From contig DIHK01000061.1 in the NCBI GenBank assembly GCA_002420115.1, positions 72,141-110,351 on the forward strand: a stretch of 38,211 nt of DNA, written 5' to 3'. Numbering within the stretch: the stretch's first letter is position 1; each line of letters opens with the position of its first letter. The DNA comes from Nitrospira sp. UBA5698. GTDB lineage: Bacteria; Nitrospirota; Nitrospiria; Nitrospirales; Nitrospiraceae. Positions 16,290 to 23,679 of the stretch are shown here, in pieces. Position numbers and translations under genes: made by a program. The notes under the pieces are model-generated. The model saw only the letters and a list, made by a program, of their open reading frames with translations, was not told the DNA's origin and searched no databases.

Positions 16290-17283
16290 TTCGTTGGAAC
16301 CGTTGTCGATACGCTTGCGGTGTAATGCCTTTGTGCCGTTGGAAGGCCCGCCGCAACTGTTCATGCCCGGTAAAGCCACAAGCCTGTGCGGTCATATCGA
16401 GGGATGTACCCGTGGTTTCCAAGAGGCGCACAGCATGTTCCAGGCGAAGCTTCTCCAGATGGAGCGCCGGTGTATCGCCGGTTTCGGTGACGAAGACGCG
16501 CGCGAAGGTTCGGGGACTCATGCCTGCTTGTGATGCCATTTCTTCCACGGTCATTGGTTGATGGTGATGGTCGGCAAGCCAACTCAAGAGGCTCGCTAAT
16601 CGTTGGCCCTCGACGGTCTGAGCTTGGAGCTGTGTGCTGAATTGGGACTGCCCGCCGGGACGTTTCAGAAACAGAACCAGCATGCGGGCTACAGCGAGAG
16701 CCATATCACGCCCCAGATCTTCCTCTACGAGTGCCAGGGCCAAGTCCATGCCCGCAGTGATTCCAGCCGAGGTATAGACCTGGCCGTCTTTGACGTAGAT
16801 CGCATCTGGCTCGACGGTGATTGATTGATACTCCTGAGCCAAACGTGCGGTCTCACTCCAATGGGTTGTCGCACGACGGTTGTTCAACAAGCCGGCTTCT
16901 GCGAGCAGGAAAGCGCCGGTACAGATGGAGCCGATGCGTCTGGTGCGGCGCGCCATGGTCCGGAGCCAGGCCAGTAGTTGACGATTGCTCTGCTGTGGTT
17001 TCATCTCCGGCCCGCCACAGACCAAGAGGGTGTCCACCTTGTCGTGAAACTTACGCCATGAGGCATCGGCGATCAGGCTGAGCCCTGAAGCCGAGCGTAC
17101 CGGACCAGCGTGATCAGCGAGGAGCACAATGCGATAGGGTGGCGCTGCCTTGTCTTGTGCGAGGTAGGTCGGCAGAGAAAAGACCTCGTAGGGGCCGGTG
17201 ATATCGAGGGCCGCGACACCGTCGAAGCCAAGGAGTGCGACGGTGCGTGTGCTGGCAGTTTTCTTTGTTTTCGTCTGCCTCAT
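16279..17283 (-). CDS. GlxA family transcriptional regulator (DJ-1/PfpI + AraC HTH)
   Basis: The 334-residue protein joins an N-terminal DJ-1/PfpI domain (about 10-195; Cys121 in SICTGAFLL, then ATTHW and GITAGMDLAL) to a C-terminal AraC-type DNA-binding domain. The DNA-binding domain contains MSPRTFARVF and CGFTGHEQLRRAFQRHKG. Such regulators activate or repress nearby catabolic or stress genes, and the DJ-1 part is usually a ligand sensor. ATG 17283 follows GGGAGG at 9 nt; a start at 17346 adds 21 residues without a good site. The last codons and the TGA stop fall inside the palindromic repeat 16168-16289, so the repeat forms the C-terminal Gly-Cys end. It lies upstream of the InhA-like gene on the same strand. 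Confidence 0.88.
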   Translation of the reverse strand: MRQTKTKKTASTRTVALLGFDGVAALDITGPYEVFSLPTYLAQDKAAPPYRIVLLADHAGPVRSASGLSLIADASWRKFHDKVDTLLVCGGPEMKPQQSNRQLLAWLRTMARRTRRIGSICTGAFLLAEAGLLNNRRATTHWSETARLAQEYQSITVEPDAIYVKDGQVYTSAGITAGMDLALALVEEDLGRDMALAVARMLVLFLKRPGGQSQFSTQLQAQTVEGQRLASLLSWLADHHHQPMTVEEMASQAGMSPRTFARVFVTETGDTPALHLEKLRLEHAVRLLETTGTSLDMTAQACGFTGHEQLRRAFQRHKGITPQAYRQRFQRTGC

Positions 17284-17429
17284 GAACAGCATCCTCCCAT
17301 CAATCTTAGGGTGGCACAATGACAAATATACTGCAAAAGCTGCCATTCACGCCGACGAGCGTTGGTGGGTGTCGGTTGCTCAATGGATTCTATATTCACG
17401 AGAGGGGACTAAGATCGGTGGCGGGTAGA

Positions 17430-17849
17430 CTATTTCCAGAGCAACGAGGCAGTTGAGTAGCCGAGCCACACGGCGATGAGGCCTAAGAGGGTGTGGCTGA
17501 CAATATTTCCCAAGGCCAACCAGATCTCTCCATTTCGTAGGAGGCCCATCGTTTCCAGGCCAAAGGCGGAGAAGGTGGTGAATCCACCGAGGAGGCCAAC
17601 GATCAGGAAGGTCCGTACCTCGCTTGAGTCGATGTTACGTTGTCCGATGATCTCAGCCAGAAAACCCACCAACACACACCCGACAAGATTGATGGCCAGG
17701 GTGCCGAAGGGGAATTGCAGACTTTTGCTCAGCTGCTGTACCTGTGTGCCCAGCAAGTAGCGAAGGATGGAGCCGATGAAGCCGCCGGTGCCGATGAGAA
17801 AAAGTGTGCGCAGTGTGTGACTCTCTAAAAATGTGAGCGTGATTGCCAC
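17430..17849 (-). CDS. crcB: Fluoride-specific ion channel CrcB/Fluc
   Basis: The 139-residue inner-membrane protein has four hydrophobic helices. It carries the CrcB hallmarks GGFIGSILRYLLG, FGTLAINLVGCVLVG and GLLGGFTTFSAFGLE. Fluc proteins form antiparallel dimers that expel fluoride. The short length fits the homodimeric class. The upstream region (17850-17971) separates it from the divergent RNase HI-ABC gene. I looked for a fluoride riboswitch there and did not find the conserved core. There is no second crcB copy in the window. Confidence 0.93.
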   Translation of the reverse strand: MAITLTFLESHTLRTLFLIGTGGFIGSILRYLLGTQVQQLSKSLQFPFGTLAINLVGCVLVGFLAEIIGQRNIDSSEVRTFLIVGLLGGFTTFSAFGLETMGLLRNGEIWLALGNIVSHTLLGLIAVWLGYSTASLLWK

Positions 17850-17971
17850 GTCATTGTACCCAAGTCATCTGGTTGAGTCACGCCATCAGGCATCGTTCTG
17901 TCGTATTAGAGATGGTTGAAGGTGAAGGTCTCGTAGTACAATCCTGATCCAAACCTTTGGAACGAAAGCTC

Positions 17972-19246
17972 ATGATCGAGATCTATACTGATGGCGCCTG
18001 CAGCGGGAACCCTGGTCCTGGAGGCTGGGGTGTCCTGGTGCGTGATGGGAACGTTGAAACGGAATTCTCTGGTGGGGAGTCGGCGACGACGAACAACCGG
18101 ATGGAGCTCCTCGCGGTCATTGAGGCATTGCAGTCGTTCCCTCAGCCGGTGCAGGCGCGGGTCTACACCGATTCGCAGTATGTGCAAAAAGGCATTAGCG
18201 AATGGATCCATAGCTGGAAACGACGAGGGTGGAAGACTGCCGGGAAAGATCCGGTCAAGAATGAAGATTTGTGGCGGCGGCTCGATACGTTGGCGGCGAG
18301 CCATACGCTCGAATGGCATTGGGTGAGGGGACATAACGGCCATCCGGAGAATGAACGGGTTGATGCGCTCGCCCGATCCGGCCTTGAGCAGGCACGCCGA
18401 GGTGGGAAAGCAGCCAATCGGCCGGCGCTGGTCCCTGTTGAATCGCCCCGTTCATCAGCCAAGACGAAGCCGATCGTCGAGATCCAGCATGCGACGGTCT
18501 ATCGAGGAGAGACTTGCGTCTTTACGGATTTTTCATTTTCTCTTAGAGAGGGTGAGCATGCGGCCATCCTGGGTCCGAACGGAGCAGGGAAATCCACGTT
18601 GCTCAAGTTGTTATCTGGTGAAGTGCATGCGATGCCGAAGGACGAGACCAGGTGGGTGCTCTTCGGTGAAGAGCGGTGGAATGTGTGGGATGTGCGAAAA
18701 CAGATCGGCATCGTCTCACATGATCTGCAGCGAGACTATCTGATCTGTGCTGAGGGGCTGAACGTCATCTTGTCCGGCTTCTATGCCAGCAACGACACCT
18801 ATGCCTATCAAGAGTTCAGCAAGTCACAAATGACGAGAGCCTATGAGGTGATGCAAGAGCTGGGCGTGATGGACTTGTCTGGGCGTCGCTTCGGCCATAT
18901 GTCCACCGGTGAGCAGCGGCGGTTTCTCTTGGGGCGAGCCTTGGTGCATGATCCCCCGGTCCTGGTGTTTGATGAGCCCACCAGCGGTCTTGATCTCAAG
19001 GCCTGCTTCCAATATCTGGATCTGTTGCGCGCTCAGATGGCCAAGGGTAAAACCGTGCTGCTGGTCACGCATCACCTGCATGAAATCCCACCGGAGATCG
19101 ATCGCGTGATTTTCCTCAAGGTGGGCAATATCGTGGCTGATGGTTCCAAGTCAACCTTGCTCACGAGCGATCAGATCAGCAGACTCTTTGACAGCAAGAT
19201 TTCTCTTGTCCAAGCCAATGGCTGGTATCAGGCCTTGCCGGGGTAG
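17972..19246 (+). CDS. Ribonuclease HI fused to a single ABC ATPase domain
   Basis: One uninterrupted 424-residue frame contains two complete enzymes. Residues 1-145 are RNase HI: YTDGACSGNPGPGGWG with Asp7, then Glu45, Asp67 (YTDSQYV), His121 and Asp131, which is the full catalytic set. After a linker of about 25 residues rich in Pro/Ser/Lys comes an ABC ATPase (about 170-424). It has Walker A GPNGAGKST (201-209), a variant signature STGEQRR (311-317), Walker B VFDEPTSGLD with Asp334/Glu335, and the H-loop His367. The ATPase part resembles soluble YlmA/ModF-type ABC proteins, and no permease gene is near. RNase HI removes RNA from RNA-DNA hybrids; what the ATPase adds is unknown. ATG 17972 starts the RNase domain directly; the TTG at 17957 is less likely. 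Confidence 0.9.
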   Translation: MIEIYTDGACSGNPGPGGWGVLVRDGNVETEFSGGESATTNNRMELLAVIEALQSFPQPVQARVYTDSQYVQKGISEWIHSWKRRGWKTAGKDPVKNEDLWRRLDTLAASHTLEWHWVRGHNGHPENERVDALARSGLEQARRGGKAANRPALVPVESPRSSAKTKPIVEIQHATVYRGETCVFTDFSFSLREGEHAAILGPNGAGKSTLLKLLSGEVHAMPKDETRWVLFGEERWNVWDVRKQIGIVSHDLQRDYLICAEGLNVILSGFYASNDTYAYQEFSKSQMTRAYEVMQELGVMDLSGRRFGHMSTGEQRRFLLGRALVHDPPVLVFDEPTSGLDLKACFQYLDLLRAQMAKGKTVLLVTHHLHEIPPEIDRVIFLKVGNIVADGSKSTLLTSDQISRLFDSKISLVQANGWYQALPG

Positions 19247-19430
19247 GACGTTGAAAATGCCCTCCAACTTCGTTCTCACGTCACTCAAGGCCTCAACGTA
19301 CGAAAAACGATGGCAAAAAACCTATCCGCTCGCATGTGATCGAAGCGAGCGGGTCAAGCGAAGCTTGGTATGTACCTCCTCGCCCCTTCATTTGCTGCGG
19401 CCTCGCTGGAAGGTCATTTTGAACATCCTG
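19246..19430. repeat. Palindromic intergenic repeat, copy 2, reversed and with a ~70-bp insert
   Basis: The left part (GTTCTCACGTCACTCAAGGC then CTCAACGTACG) and the right part (CCTCGCCCCTTCATTTGCTG ... CATTTTGAACATCCTG) match the reverse complement of the repeat at 16168-16289. Where copy 1 has a short apical turn, this copy has about 70 extra bases (about 19303-19372). These contain a perfect 8-bp stem, CCGCTCGC (19326-19333) with GCGAGCGG (19345-19352). It starts at the stop codon of the RNase HI-ABC gene. No coding frame was seen in it. Confidence 0.7.
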
Positions 19431-19609
19431 TGGGAGATGGGAGGCGCTTTGTGCTCGTCCAGGTCTTTGAGATTTGGAGACTAGCTTAGGTCTCCCATGG
19501 CCTGCTTAGATGGATCTTTACCATTTCCTGTCGCAGTAGGCTCGCTTCTTTTTGACGAAATCCCGTTTGAGCGATAGGCTTCAACGGTTGCTCATTTCAG
19601 CAGCCACGC
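19431..19609. other. Non-coding spacer with a small dyad
   Basis: Between the repeat and the Lon-like gene I see no convincing gene. GGAGAC (19476-19481) and GTCTCC (19490-19495) form a 6-bp inverted repeat with an 8-nt spacer, not followed by a T-run. The promoter of the Lon-like gene should lie in this stretch, but no strong hexamer pair stands out. Confidence 0.4.
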
Positions 19610-20500
19610 ATGTGTCAATCCCACTCACAAGTCACTCGTCAGCGAATCCCGGCTAGGTCCTTTGTTCTTCTTCACCTCTACGTTATCGCCTCGCTCGGTT
19701 TCAGCTCCGTATGGGCTGAGACCTGGGTCTGTTCAAGGCCGGGGCGAGCGGATCTGTATACGGACCGCGAATACCCAGGTTGTCGGCAACTCGGTGAGGC
19801 CAAGACCTATTCACCATTGGAAATATCACCAACGCCTCGCCCGCAGCATGTGACTCCTGTACCATCCGTGCCTCGTGCCAGTCTTTCATACAGTCCACCA
19901 CAGCCATCCCATAGAAAGCCTGTGCCGTTTTCAGACGTCACGCTGTCCTTGCCGTTGTTGAGTGTCGGGCAAGACAAGGTTGGTTCCATTACCGGTTCAT
20001 GGAGGGGACTCGTGGCGCAACTCACGGTCGGGTACAAAGCCGATGGACGAGGGCCGGAGATTCTCGGTGACTCGAACTTGATGCTCGGATCCGCCCTTTC
20101 CTTTCAGACCGCGGTTGCTGTCGCCACGAAGGCGGTGGGCTATGATCCTCGATATCTCACGGTGCGTATCTTGGTCCCCACGCGATTGGATGGGCCCAGT
20201 GCCGGCGGGATTTTTGCCGTGGGTGTCGCGGCAGCCCTGCTCGGCGATTCGATCCGCCAGGACATCTGTATGTCGGGGACGATCGAGCCGGACGAAGAAA
20301 TCCAAGCAGTGGGGCGACTCGTCGACAAGATGAATGGCTGCCGAGAACTGAGAAAGACCACGATGGTCGTGCCTGATGCTTTGGATAACAGTCACCTGAG
20401 TTTCTCCGGTGCAGAGCGATCGATTCAGGTCATCGAAGTGCATACCCTGGCTGAAGCCTACAGTGCTGCCACCGGGCAAGCGTTGCGCCAGGTTCCGTAG
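19610..20500 (+). CDS. Secreted protein with a stand-alone Lon-type proteolytic domain
   Basis: The 296-residue protein starts with a basic n-region and a hydrophobic segment ending SSVWA (about residue 36), a likely signal peptide. A short part with two cysteines (ETWVC ... YPGCRQL) follows, then a Pro-rich linker to about 105. From there the sequence follows the peptidase S16 domain of Lon. The nucleophile Ser197 is in DGPSAGG and the general base Lys240 is in LVDKMNGC. The 43-residue Ser-Lys spacing equals that of E. coli Lon (679/722). The family TGEI strand reads SGTIEPDEEIQAVG. There is no AAA+ ATPase domain, so it should cleave without ATP unfolding, probably in the periplasm. The catalytic residues look intact; the substrate is unknown. 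No strong ribosome binding site precedes ATG 19610. Confidence 0.85.
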   Translation: MCQSHSQVTRQRIPARSFVLLHLYVIASLGFSSVWAETWVCSRPGRADLYTDREYPGCRQLGEAKTYSPLEISPTPRPQHVTPVPSVPRASLSYSPPQPSHRKPVPFSDVTLSLPLLSVGQDKVGSITGSWRGLVAQLTVGYKADGRGPEILGDSNLMLGSALSFQTAVAVATKAVGYDPRYLTVRILVPTRLDGPSAGGIFAVGVAAALLGDSIRQDICMSGTIEPDEEIQAVGRLVDKMNGCRELRKTTMVVPDALDNSHLSFSGAERSIQVIEVHTLAEAYSAATGQALRQVP

Positions 20501-20558
20501 GACCGAAGGATTTCACCATGCTTAAGATCCACGTCTTGTACGAAGAGGAGGTCCCGTG

Positions 20559-20924
20559 ATGAACAGCATCCTACGCTTGATAGAGTTGGCGACGATCAGC
20601 TTGCTGTGCCTCGTATCTGTCACCTGGGCAGCGGATCCGGTCACGATCAGTTCCTTACAGGCCTATCCAGAAGCGTACAAGATGAAAGTCGTGCAAGTGA
20701 CGGGGATGGTCAGTGGGTATGAGATGCATCATTTTATTGGAACCAGCTCGAAGTTGGAGAAGTGCGTCCAGAATTTTCGGGTTGATGATGGCAGTGGAGC
20801 GATTGAGGCGAGCTACGCCGCGCTCTGTCAGATGGGACCGGTTCTTCTCAAAGACGGCGATCAGGTGACGGTCGAAGGTCACTATTTAGGGACGTTAGAT
20901 GTGAAATCGGTGAAGAAGAACTGA
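20559..20924 (+). CDS. Small secreted OB-fold-like protein
   Basis: The 121-residue product has a signal peptide (MNSILRLIELATISLLCLVS to TWAA, about residue 23). A mature part that looks like an OB fold follows: KVVQVTGMVSGYE, NFRVDDGSGAIEASY, GDQVTVEGHYLG. This is the pattern of periplasmic tRNA_anti-like or BOF-type proteins. Two cysteines in the mature region (KCVQNF, ALCQM) could form a disulfide. GAGGAGG ends 7 nt before ATG 20559, so this start is preferred over GTG 20556. It is 58 bp after the Lon-like gene on the same strand and may be co-transcribed. No ligand can be named. Confidence 0.7.
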   Translation: MNSILRLIELATISLLCLVSVTWAADPVTISSLQAYPEAYKMKVVQVTGMVSGYEMHHFIGTSSKLEKCVQNFRVDDGSGAIEASYAALCQMGPVLLKDGDQVTVEGHYLGTLDVKSVKKN

Positions 20925-20960
20925 AAAAAGTCTGCGTGCTGTGGAGAGGTGAGCGTATCA

Positions 20961-21407
20961 CTATTTATTCCGAAATCCGAAAAACGCGCCGGCCACACCG
21001 GCGCCGGCAGAGGGGAGGTAGCCGACCGCCACTTCTTTCAGGCTCTGAGCTTGGCCTCGCGCCCAATCCAGCGTCCGATGGACATCACTTTCGATCAGGT
21101 TCCACTCCAGATGGATCCAGCCGGTCGTTTTGAGGATGGCCACGAGCGCCGCTAAAGAGAGGGTGATCAACAGCGCAATCTTGAGGGTCTTCCGAAAGGC
21201 CCAGCCGACCAAGAACCCACCGATGAAGCTGGCTCCACCGCGGGCGAGCGCCGGCGACATCATATCGCTGAGCCAGGCGCCGACTCCGGCAACGGTTGTG
21301 GCACTGGCGGCCATAAACGATTTGGCTGCCCATGGTGGGTCGGACAGCAAAGGGCCGAGTGTTTTCGCCAGAAAGCTGCTTTTTGCCGCAGGAGCTGGAT
21401 TGCTCAT
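20961..21407 (-). CDS. FUN14 family membrane protein
   Basis: The 148-residue protein has hydrophobic helices (about 33-50, 55-70, 75-92) and a short amphipathic C-terminal region ending in Gly-rich AGVAGAFFGFRNK. The pattern GGASFIGGFLVGWAFRKTLK followed by a hydrophobic helix and KTTGWIHLEW fits the FUN14 domain family. That family is best known from mitochondria and has bacterial members of unknown role. Its ATG overlaps the TGA of the metallopeptidase gene (ATGA), so the two are translationally coupled. The molecular function is unassigned. Confidence 0.7.
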   Translation of the reverse strand: MSNPAPAAKSSFLAKTLGPLLSDPPWAAKSFMAASATTVAGVGAWLSDMMSPALARGGASFIGGFLVGWAFRKTLKIALLITLSLAALVAILKTTGWIHLEWNLIESDVHRTLDWARGQAQSLKEVAVGYLPSAGAGVAGAFFGFRNK

Positions 21408-22276
21408 AGACGGTTGTTCTCAAAGGTGTTGCAGACGGAGGGATCGCCGGACTCCAGGCCTCGCTTGAGCCAGGTCATTCGCTGTTCAGACGAACCGTGG
21501 GTCCAACTTTCCGGTTGAACGTGCCCGCGCGATTTTTTTTGCAGTCGGTCATCGCCAATCGCTGCGGCTGCGCGGAGCCCCTCTTCGAAATCTCCGGGCT
21601 CGATCAAGTTCCTCCCGCGCTTGGCATGGTAGCCCCACACACCGGCATAACAATCGGCCTGCAGTTCCATGCGAACTGAGAGCGCATTGCCTTCTGCTTC
21701 AGAGGCTCGCTGCTGAAGGCGATGTACCTTTTCGGCGACGCCAAGCACGTTTTGTACATGGTGGCCGACTTCGTGTGCGATGACATAGGCCTGGGCGAAG
21801 TCACCCGCTGCACCCAGTTGATGTTCCATCTGATTAAAGAAGGCAAGATCGAGATAGACCCGATGGTCGCCGGGACAGTAGAACGGACCAACTGCCGAGG
21901 AGGTGGTGCCGCAGGCGGACTGCACCGCGCCGCTAAAAAGCACCATCCGTGGGTCTTCATACCGTGAACCAAGGAGTTCCCGCCAGGTTGTTTCCGTGTC
22001 GGCGAGGACGACGGATGCAAACCGGCCGAGTTGATCTTTTGGCGCTCCGACCGCTCCTGGTTCTGATGGCGCCGAGGGTGCGATCGACTCGGTCACGCTT
22101 TGGACGCCCGTTAAAAGATTCAGGACGGTCAGTGGATTCATGCCCGTGAAATAACTGACGGCCAGAGCCAGCACGATCGTACCGATCCCCAACCCGCCTC
22201 GCCCTCCGATGCGGGCAGGCCCCATCCCGCGTCGATCTTCGATATTGTCGCTTTCGCGTTGGTCGTCGATACGCAT
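21404..22276 (-). CDS. Neutral zinc metallopeptidase, YpfJ-like
   Basis: The 290-residue protein has a short basic N-terminus, one membrane helix (about 30-48, GLGIGTIVLALAVSYFTG) and an extracytoplasmic domain. The zinc-binding motif is HEVGHH at 168-173 (AHEVGHHVQNVLG). Family landmarks include FYCPGDHRVYLDLAFF and the later ELQADCYAGVW, which supplies further conserved acidic residues. Members are annotated as putative neutral zinc metallopeptidases and few have a known substrate. ATG 22276 follows GAGGGA at about 7 nt; an earlier start at 22351 overlaps the upstream DUF2959 gene. It sits between a lipoprotein and a FUN14 gene in one minus-strand run. Confidence 0.88.
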   Translation of the reverse strand: MRIDDQRESDNIEDRRGMGPARIGGRGGLGIGTIVLALAVSYFTGMNPLTVLNLLTGVQSVTESIAPSAPSEPGAVGAPKDQLGRFASVVLADTETTWRELLGSRYEDPRMVLFSGAVQSACGTTSSAVGPFYCPGDHRVYLDLAFFNQMEHQLGAAGDFAQAYVIAHEVGHHVQNVLGVAEKVHRLQQRASEAEGNALSVRMELQADCYAGVWGYHAKRGRNLIEPGDFEEGLRAAAAIGDDRLQKKSRGHVQPESWTHGSSEQRMTWLKRGLESGDPSVCNTFENNRL

Positions 22277-22301
22277 AACAATTCCCTCGTGCCTCGCACG
22301 A

Positions 22302-22958
22302 TCAGTCCGATTCCTTCTCCATCGTTTGGATGAACTTGTCGGCTTCGGCAATGGAACGGTTCATATCTTTCACCAGTTGATCAACCTGCGCATCGACTTT
22401 TACGAGCTCACCTTTGATGGCGGAGAGTGCCCGCGCATTCAGATTGTGTTTCAGGTAGAGGACCTGATCGCGCAGCGGTTTGAGGACCGGTTCGATTCGT
22501 TGCTCCGCCCGCTTCATGGCACCCAGCATCTCTCGATAGCGGCTCTTGGTCTGGGTGAGTTTGGCCTGGCTCTTCCGGCGGAGGTCGGCGCTGGAGTATT
22601 GTCCGAGTTCCGTTTCCCATTCGGAAAAGAGGGCATCGGCTACGCTCTCGACGTCGGAGATTTTCTTTCGGACCGCTTCGGCACTGTCCTCGCTGTTCTC
22701 AAGTTCACCATTGAGCTTCTTGTAGGTGGCTTCGAGGTCGCCACCTTCATAGGCGACGACTTTACCGAACTGCTCGAGTGTGGTCTGAATTTCTTGCTTG
22801 GCGTCTTCTTGTGCATCCCGCGCTGATTTGACACGAGTGCTCAGGATATCTCGTTTGGCATAGCCCATCTTCTCCATGGTGGCCATATAGGCCTTATCGC
22901 AGGAGGAGAGGCTCAACGGCAGAACTGACACGATGGCAGCTAGGAGGAACCGTAACAT
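22302..22958 (-). CDS. DUF2959 family lipoprotein
   Basis: The 218-residue protein has a lipoprotein signal with lipobox LSSC (Cys20) followed by Asp21. In E. coli an Asp at +2 favours retention in the inner membrane; whether that holds here is inference. The mature part is highly charged and almost entirely helical or coiled-coil. It contains the conserved stretch AYMATMEKMGYAKRDILSTR that marks DUF2959. No function is known to me. ATG 22958 follows GAGAGG by 5 nt; a GTG at 22964 is the alternative. It is the first gene of a run with the metallopeptidase and FUN14 genes (25-bp gap, then a 4-bp overlap). Confidence 0.83.
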   Translation of the reverse strand: MLRFLLAAIVSVLPLSLSSCDKAYMATMEKMGYAKRDILSTRVKSARDAQEDAKQEIQTTLEQFGKVVAYEGGDLEATYKKLNGELENSEDSAEAVRKKISDVESVADALFSEWETELGQYSSADLRRKSQAKLTQTKSRYREMLGAMKRAEQRIEPVLKPLRDQVLYLKHNLNARALSAIKGELVKVDAQVDQLVKDMNRSIAEADKFIQTMEKESD

Positions 22959-23116
22959 CTTCACCTCTCTCCCTTGGGATGTGCATCAACGATGCGCGTC
23001 TGTCTGAACGCTCAGGCTCGACACTGCATCATAACTGAAGAACGTATCGAGAGAAAACCCCTAATCGCGGACAATGACACGTAGAAACGGCATCAGCTTC
23101 ACGCTATAGTGGGCTT

Positions 23117-23635
23117 ATGGGGCTTGTCTCTTTCAGGTTGTGGTGGGTAGCGGCGTTCATTTTGGCCGCAGCCTGTTCTTCTCAGCGGGTGGTCCCAGAG
23201 TCGCTCGAACCTCTCGTCGACCGAACCGTCACATTCCCAGAAATACTGAGTGCGCCAGAGTCCTACCAGGGAAAGGTCGTGGTGCTCGGTGGAGTGGTCC
23301 TCGAGGCAAAACGATTGAAGGACGGTACACAGATCGAGCTTCTGCAATTGCCGCTCGATAAACGCGAGAGACCAATTCTCGACCGTCAACAATCAGGGGG
23401 GCGATTCCTGGCAATTCGACAAGACTTTCTGGATCCTGCGACGCTTGTTGAGGGATCAGCCATGACCATTGTCGGAGACGTGTTCGGAGCCAAGACCGAC
23501 TATCTCGATGACGTGGAATATCGGTATCCGGTTGTGACGATAAAGCACATCCATCCATGGCCGGCTCCGTCGTATGACAACGCTCAATCACGGCCTAGAT
23601 TCTCGATTGGGCTCGGGGGTGGGACTGGATTCTGA
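23117..23635 (+). CDS. Slp family outer-membrane lipoprotein
   Basis: The 172-residue protein has a lipoprotein signal ending ILAAACSSQ (Cys20, Ser+2, compatible with outer-membrane sorting). The mature domain resembles the Slp family: ESYQGKVVVLGGVVLEAK, GGRFLAIRQDFLDP and YRYPVVTIKHIHPW. Slp proteins are starvation- or acid-induced in enteric bacteria. It is divergent from the DUF2959 gene across 158 bp and convergent with the porin gene at 23680, so it is probably monocistronic. No good Shine-Dalgarno sequence was seen before ATG 23117. Confidence 0.85.
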   Translation: MGLVSFRLWWVAAFILAAACSSQRVVPESLEPLVDRTVTFPEILSAPESYQGKVVVLGGVVLEAKRLKDGTQIELLQLPLDKRERPILDRQQSGGRFLAIRQDFLDPATLVEGSAMTIVGDVFGAKTDYLDDVEYRYPVVTIKHIHPWPAPSYDNAQSRPRFSIGLGGGTGF

Positions 23636-23679
23636 GTGAGGCGAGAACGATGTGGGATGGCTTTTGCAGTCTCCTCAGG

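Noticed and set aside
17850..17971. Fluoride riboswitch upstream of crcB
   Set aside because: The stretch contains GATGGCGTG on the minus strand, but the pseudoknot core and the second conserved stem of the crcB motif are not recognisable.
19476..19495. Intrinsic terminator after the RNase HI-ABC gene
   Set aside because: The 6-bp dyad GGAGAC/GTCTCC has no T-run on either side and is 230 bp from the stop codon.
22302..22351. Long start of the metallopeptidase at 22351
   Set aside because: It would overlap the DUF2959 gene by 50 bp; ATG 22276 has a good ribosome site and gives a normal N-terminus.
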